The notes under the pieces were generated by a model. The model made no database searches, was not told the origin of the DNA, and saw only the letters and a list, made by a program, of their open reading frames with translations. The translations under genes were made by a program, and so were the position numbers. From Hyphomicrobiales bacterium (GTDB lineage Bacteria > Pseudomonadota > Alphaproteobacteria > Rhizobiales > Rhizobiaceae), in NCBI GenBank assembly GCA_900473205.1, contig UCLB01000012.1, positions 1-64,000 of the forward strand: a DNA stretch of 64,000 bases. The letters run 5' to 3'. The first letter of the stretch is position 1; each line of letters opens with the position of its first letter. This document shows positions 60,781 through 64,000 of this stretch, piece by piece.

Positions 60781-62100
60781 ATGTCTCCTTCCAAAGATAC
60801 GATCTACGCTCTCTCAAGCGGCTCCCTGCCCGCTGGCATAGCGGTCTTGAGGCTGAGTGGATCGCAAGCTGTTTCTGCCCTATCGAAACTCGTCGGAGAG
60901 AATATCCCAGCACCTCGCATGGCCGGTCTTAGAACGATTCGAAACCGAAACAATGACGCGATTGACCAAGGGCTCGTCTTTCAGTTTCCAGCACCCCATT
61001 CCTTCACCGGCGAAGACTGCGTAGAAATTCAGGTTCACGGCAGTCGCGCTGTCGTTGACGCCATTTTTGCGGAACTTGATACCATCTCTGGCGTCCGCCC
61101 TGCTGAGGCTGGTGAATTTTCCAAACGCGCCTATGACAATGGCAAAATGGATTTGCTGGAAGTCGAAGGTCTAGCGGACCTGCTGAAGGCAGAAACCGAG
61201 ATGCAGCGTCGGCTGGCCGTTGAGCAGACTAGTGGCCGCCTTTCTGGATTATATGACGATTGGGCGCATCGCTTGACCCGCTGCCGCGCATTGATTGAAG
61301 CGGAACTCGATTTTTCGGATGAAGACGACGTTCCGGATTCCGTTGCCGATCAGGTTTGGCGAGATGTCTTAGTCCTCGAGACGGAAATTGGGCAGCACCT
61401 TTATGCTGGCGCGTCCTCTGAGATCATTCGAGATGGCTTTAAAGTCGCATTGGTTGGTGCGCCAAATGTTGGCAAATCGAGTTTGTTGAATGCGCTGAGC
61501 GGTCGAGATATTGCCATCGTCACCGATATCGCAGGCACAACACGAGACGTAATCAGCGTTGATCTTAACATCGATGGTTATCTGGTAACGGTCTTCGACA
61601 CCGCGGGCTTGCGAGAAACCGCTGATATAGTTGAACAAGAAGGCGTACGCCGCGCGCGTCAAACCGCGGAATCTGCTGATCTTGTATTGTTGTTAACTGA
61701 TTTCGATTCGGACCCGCAACAAATCTATGATTTAAGTGTCACCGCTATTGGCGTCGTAACAAAATCCGATTTGTCCAGCAAACCATCCCATCTGCATGAC
61801 CTTGCTATCTCCGCGAAGACCGGCGCAGGGCTTCAACAACTGCGGGAACGCATCAAAATGGAAATAGAAAAGCGGGTTGGATCGTCTCTGACATTGGCTC
61901 CTGTTCGGGCTCGTCACAAGAAACGGCTTGAAGAGACGCTAAACTATGTTAGTGATGCGCTGAAATCCGAAGGAATGGATATTGCGATCCGCTCGGAATA
62001 CCTCCGGTTGGCTGCTACGTCTTTGGGACGGATCACTGGCCGCGTCGATGTCGAGGATTTGCTCGGTGTCATATTTTCCGAATTCTGTATCGGCAAATGA
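60781..62100 (+). CDS. mnmE: tRNA uridine-5-carboxymethylaminomethyl modification GTPase
   Basis: A 439-residue GTPase that with MnmG modifies the wobble uridine of several tRNAs. The N-terminal folate-binding domain precedes the GTPase with G1 [10 protein letters not shown]3 DTAGLRE and the C-terminal CIGK box (436-439) that defines the family. Codon use is more AT-rich than neighbouring genes (22 GC of 60 in 61681-61740). Its stop codon is part of a parS-like site, and the partner mnmG follows after 58 bases. Confidence 0.96.
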   Translation: MSPSKDTIYALSSGSLPAGIAVLRLSGSQAVSALSKLVGENIPAPRMAGLRTIRNRNNDAIDQGLVFQFPAPHSFTGEDCVEIQVHGSRAVVDAIFAELDTISGVRPAEAGEFSKRAYDNGKMDLLEVEGLADLLKAETEMQRRLAVEQTSGRLSGLYDDWAHRLTRCRALIEAELDFSDEDDVPDSVADQVWRDVLVLETEIGQHLYAGASSEIIRDGFKVALVGAPNVGKSSLLNALSGRDIAIVTDIAGTTRDVISVDLNIDGYLVTVFDTAGLRETADIVEQEGVRRARQTAESADLVLLLTDFDSDPQQIYDLSVTAIGVVTKSDLSSKPSHLHDLAISAKTGAGLQQLRERIKMEIEKRVGSSLTLAPVRARHKKRLEETLNYVSDALKSEGMDIAIRSEYLRLAATSLGRITGRVDVEDLLGVIFSEFCIGK

Positions 62101-62113
62101 TTCACGTGAAACA
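62098..62113 (-). other. parS-like site 5 (ParB binding), opposite orientation
   Basis: TGATTCACGTGAAACA on the + strand is the reverse of the other sites (GTTTCACGTGAATC on the - strand) and matches 15 of 16 positions of the parS consensus. It spans the mnmE stop codon, lies on the far side of the candidate oriC, and contains GANTC at 62099-62103. Confidence 0.88.
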
Positions 62114-62158
62114 TTCGCGTTTTCCCGTTGGAGCGCGACAGGGATAAAGAGATTTATA

Positions 62159-64000
62159 ATGACATATGATGTCGTTGTAATTGGCGGTGGTCATGCTGGC
62201 TGTGAAGCTGCAGCTGCGGCCGCACGACATGGCGCCAACACTGTTTTGCTGACGCACAAACGCGACACCATCGGCGTCATGTCCTGCAATCCCGCTATCG
62301 GCGGTCTCGGCAAAGGTCATCTCGTTCGCGAGATTGATGCGCTGGATGGACTCATGGGCCGTGTAGCCGATGCTGGTGGCATTCAGTTTCGTATGCTGAA
62401 TCGGAAGAAAGGCCCAGCTGTTCGTGGGCCTCGCACCCAGGCAGATCGGCGTCTCTATCGAGAAGCGATGCAATCGGAAATCGCTTCAATCCAGAATTTG
62501 ACCGTGGTTGAGGGCGACGCTTACGACATCGAAATTGAAAATGACGTCATCAAGGCGGTTGTTCTTGCAGATGGTAAGAAGCTATCCTGCCGTGCTGTTA
62601 TTCTCACAAGCGGTACCTTCCTCCGTGGCCTTATTCATATCGGTTCCGAAAAGATCCCAGCGGGACGCGTTGGAGAAAAGCCGTCCGTTGGACTTTCCGA
62701 TACCTTGGCTCGGGCTGGACTGCAGATGGGCCGCCTTAAAACCGGGACACCTGCTCGTCTAGACGGAAAGACGATTGATTGGGCGGGTGTTGAACGCCAG
62801 GGTGCCGATGAGACCCCGGTTCCCTTCTCCTTCATGACGGATAAAATCGTCAATCCGCAGATTTATTGCGGCGTTACGCGCACGACGCCTGCTGGTCACA
62901 AAATTATTGAAGACAATATCCATCTCTCAGCCATGTATTCCGGCCAGATCGAAGGTGTCGGTCCACGTTATTGCCCGTCGATCGAAGACAAGATCGTCCG
63001 TTTCGGAGAACGTGATGGCCACCAGATTTTCCTGGAGCCGGAAGGTCTCGACGACGACACGATCTATCCCAATGGGATTTCGACCTCCCTGCCCGCTTCC
63101 GTACAGGAAATGTTCATTCACACGATCCCCGGTCTCGAGAAGGTTAAAATCCTTCAGCCTGGTTATGCAATAGAGTATGATTATGTCGATCCCCGCGAGC
63201 TCCGGCCCTCGCTGGAATGCAAGAAGGTCCCTGGTCTCTTTCTAGCCGGTCAGATTAACGGCACGACGGGCTACGAAGAAGCAGCGGCGCAAGGGTTGGT
63301 CGCGGGGCTAAACGCGTCTCTATTTGCGAGCGGAGGCGAACCAGTCCATTTTAGCCGAACAGAATCCTATATTGGCGTGATGATCGATGACCTGACGTCG
63401 AAGGGCGTCACAGAGCCATACCGCATGTTTACGTCGAGGGCCGAATACAGATTGTCGCTGCGTGTCGATAACGCTGATCTGCGCCTGACCCCTCTTGGGC
63501 TCGAAGTTGGTATCGTAGGTTCTGAGCGCGCCAATCGCTTTTCTGATTTTATCAATGACTTGAACTGCGGACGCGAGCTTCTGAGAGAACTATCGATAAG
63601 CCCGTCTCAAGCCGCGAAGCAGGGCTTGAAGCTCAATCATGATGGACAAAGACGGACTGCTTACGAACTGTTGGCGTATCCGGATATTGAGTTTGAGACG
63701 CTGAAAAACCATTGGCCCGAGGTCAATAATATTCCGGCCAAAGTGGCAGAGGTTCTTGAGATCGAAGCGAGCTATGCCGTTTATATGCAGCGCCAGAGCG
63801 CCGATATCGTTGATATCAAAAGAGACGAAGATCGCAAAATCCCGGAGGATTTTGATTTTACATCACTGTCTGGCCTCTCGAACGAATTGAAGCAAAAGCT
63901 TGAGAAAGCGCGGCCTGCAAATATCGCTCAGGCATCACGTGTGGACGGGATGACGCCAGCGGCAGTGTCGCTTATTCTTGCTTTGGTCAAGAAAGGCACT
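62159..64000 (+). CDS. mnmG: tRNA uridine-5-carboxymethylaminomethyl synthesis enzyme MnmG (3' end cut)
   Basis: 614 codons of the FAD protein MnmG (GidA); the reading frame is still open at the window edge, about nine codons short of usual length. The FAD-binding GGGHAGCE (9-16) follows MTYDVVVI, and [23 protein letters not shown] and [12 protein letters not shown] are standard. Like mnmE the sequence is AT-rich in third positions. In alphaproteobacteria rsmG-parA-parB usually follow, so the segregation genes are expected just outside the window. Confidence 0.95.
   Translation, partial: MTYDVVVIGGGHAGCEAAAAAARHGANTVLLTHKRDTIGVMSCNPAIGGLGKGHLVREIDALDGLMGRVADAGGIQFRMLNRKKGPAVRGPRTQADRRLYREAMQSEIASIQNLTVVEGDAYDIEIENDVIKAVVLADGKKLSCRAVILTSGTFLRGLIHIGSEKIPAGRVGEKPSVGLSDTLARAGLQMGRLKTGTPARLDGKTIDWAGVERQGADETPVPFSFMTDKIVNPQIYCGVTRTTPAGHKIIEDNIHLSAMYSGQIEGVGPRYCPSIEDKIVRFGERDGHQIFLEPEGLDDDTIYPNGISTSLPASVQEMFIHTIPGLEKVKILQPGYAIEYDYVDPRELRPSLECKKVPGLFLAGQINGTTGYEEAAAQGLVAGLNASLFASGGEPVHFSRTESYIGVMIDDLTSKGVTEPYRMFTSRAEYRLSLRVDNADLRLTPLGLEVGIVGSERANRFSDFINDLNCGRELLRELSISPSQAAKQGLKLNHDGQRRTAYELLAYPDIEFETLKNHWPEVNNIPAKVAEVLEIEASYAVYMQRQSADIVDIKRDEDRKIPEDFDFTSLSGLSNELKQKLEKARPANIAQASRVDGMTPAAVSLILALVKKGT

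Overview
The window looks like the replication-origin region of the main chromosome of an Agrobacterium/Rhizobium-group alphaproteobacterium (order Hyphomicrobiales). The basis is protein content and order: ChvG/ChvI, ActS/ActR, a tyrosine-type DivL, rhizobial-style AccD and AroE, an incomplete PTS with a short HPr kinase, and the block ppsR-hemE-hemJ-rho-mnmE-mnmG. This is a recognition from memory, not a database match. No rRNA, tRNA, CRISPR array, insertion sequence or prophage was seen. The content is almost entirely core genes.

Layout. 0-6.2 kb: an ornithine-cyclodeaminase-family gene, hrpB helicase, the redox pair actS-actR, and mmcB. 6.3-10.4 kb: L,D-transpeptidase lipoprotein, malate synthase G, and an exported DUF1402 protein. 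10.5-17.8 kb: the hslVU protease (leftward) diverges from a histidine operon hisB-DUF2628-hisHAFE that ends in coaA; arfB converges on it. 17.9-25.3 kb: pckA diverges from chvI-chvG-hprK-EIIA-HPr, followed by ahcY behind a palindromic operator. 25.4-37.5 kb: divL, a tsaE::amgK fusion, murU, addB-addA and trxA, all rightward. 37.6-42.7 kb: trpF-trpB-trpA, accD and folC, all leftward. 42.8-49.2 kb: a YgjP-like metalloprotein, PHB depolymerase, a fumarylacetoacetase-family enzyme, a nitroreductase and gyrB. 49.3-53.5 kb: a translationally coupled operon (Tim44-like, mltA, Smr, XRE regulator) diverges from fxsA and secB. 53.6-57.2 kb: ppsR-maf-aroE-coaE-dnaQ, leftward. 57.2-57.6 kb: gene-free, AT-rich DNA with DnaA boxes, the best oriC candidate. 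57.6-64 kb: hemE-hemJ, rho, mnmE and mnmG (cut by the window edge), rightward.

The most striking non-coding signal is a set of five parS-like (ParB-binding) sites at 17.9, 42.8, 46.7, 55.7 and 62.1 kb. They flank the candidate oriC. All five are the same asymmetric variant, GTTTCACGTGAATC. The four sites left of oriC read this way on the + strand; the one to the right reads this way on the - strand. The asymmetric base creates a GANTC (CcrM methylation) site in every copy, which the symmetric parS consensus lacks. The sites sit inside a terminator stem (pckA), near another terminator (gyrB), in the trpF upstream region, in the first codons of aroE, and across the mnmE stop codon. This suggests a possible link between cell-cycle DNA methylation and centromere function, which is an untested inference.

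Functionally the genes cover cell-cycle and chromosome work (oriC, parS, gyrB, dnaQ, addAB, divL), envelope stress and sensing (chvGI, actSR), wall recycling (amgK-murU, mltA, L,D-transpeptidase), carbon-flux control (pckA, ppsR, HprK-PTS, glcB, phaZ), amino-acid synthesis (his, trp, aroE), protein quality and export (hslVU, secB, arfB), and tRNA modification (tsaE, mnmE, mnmG).
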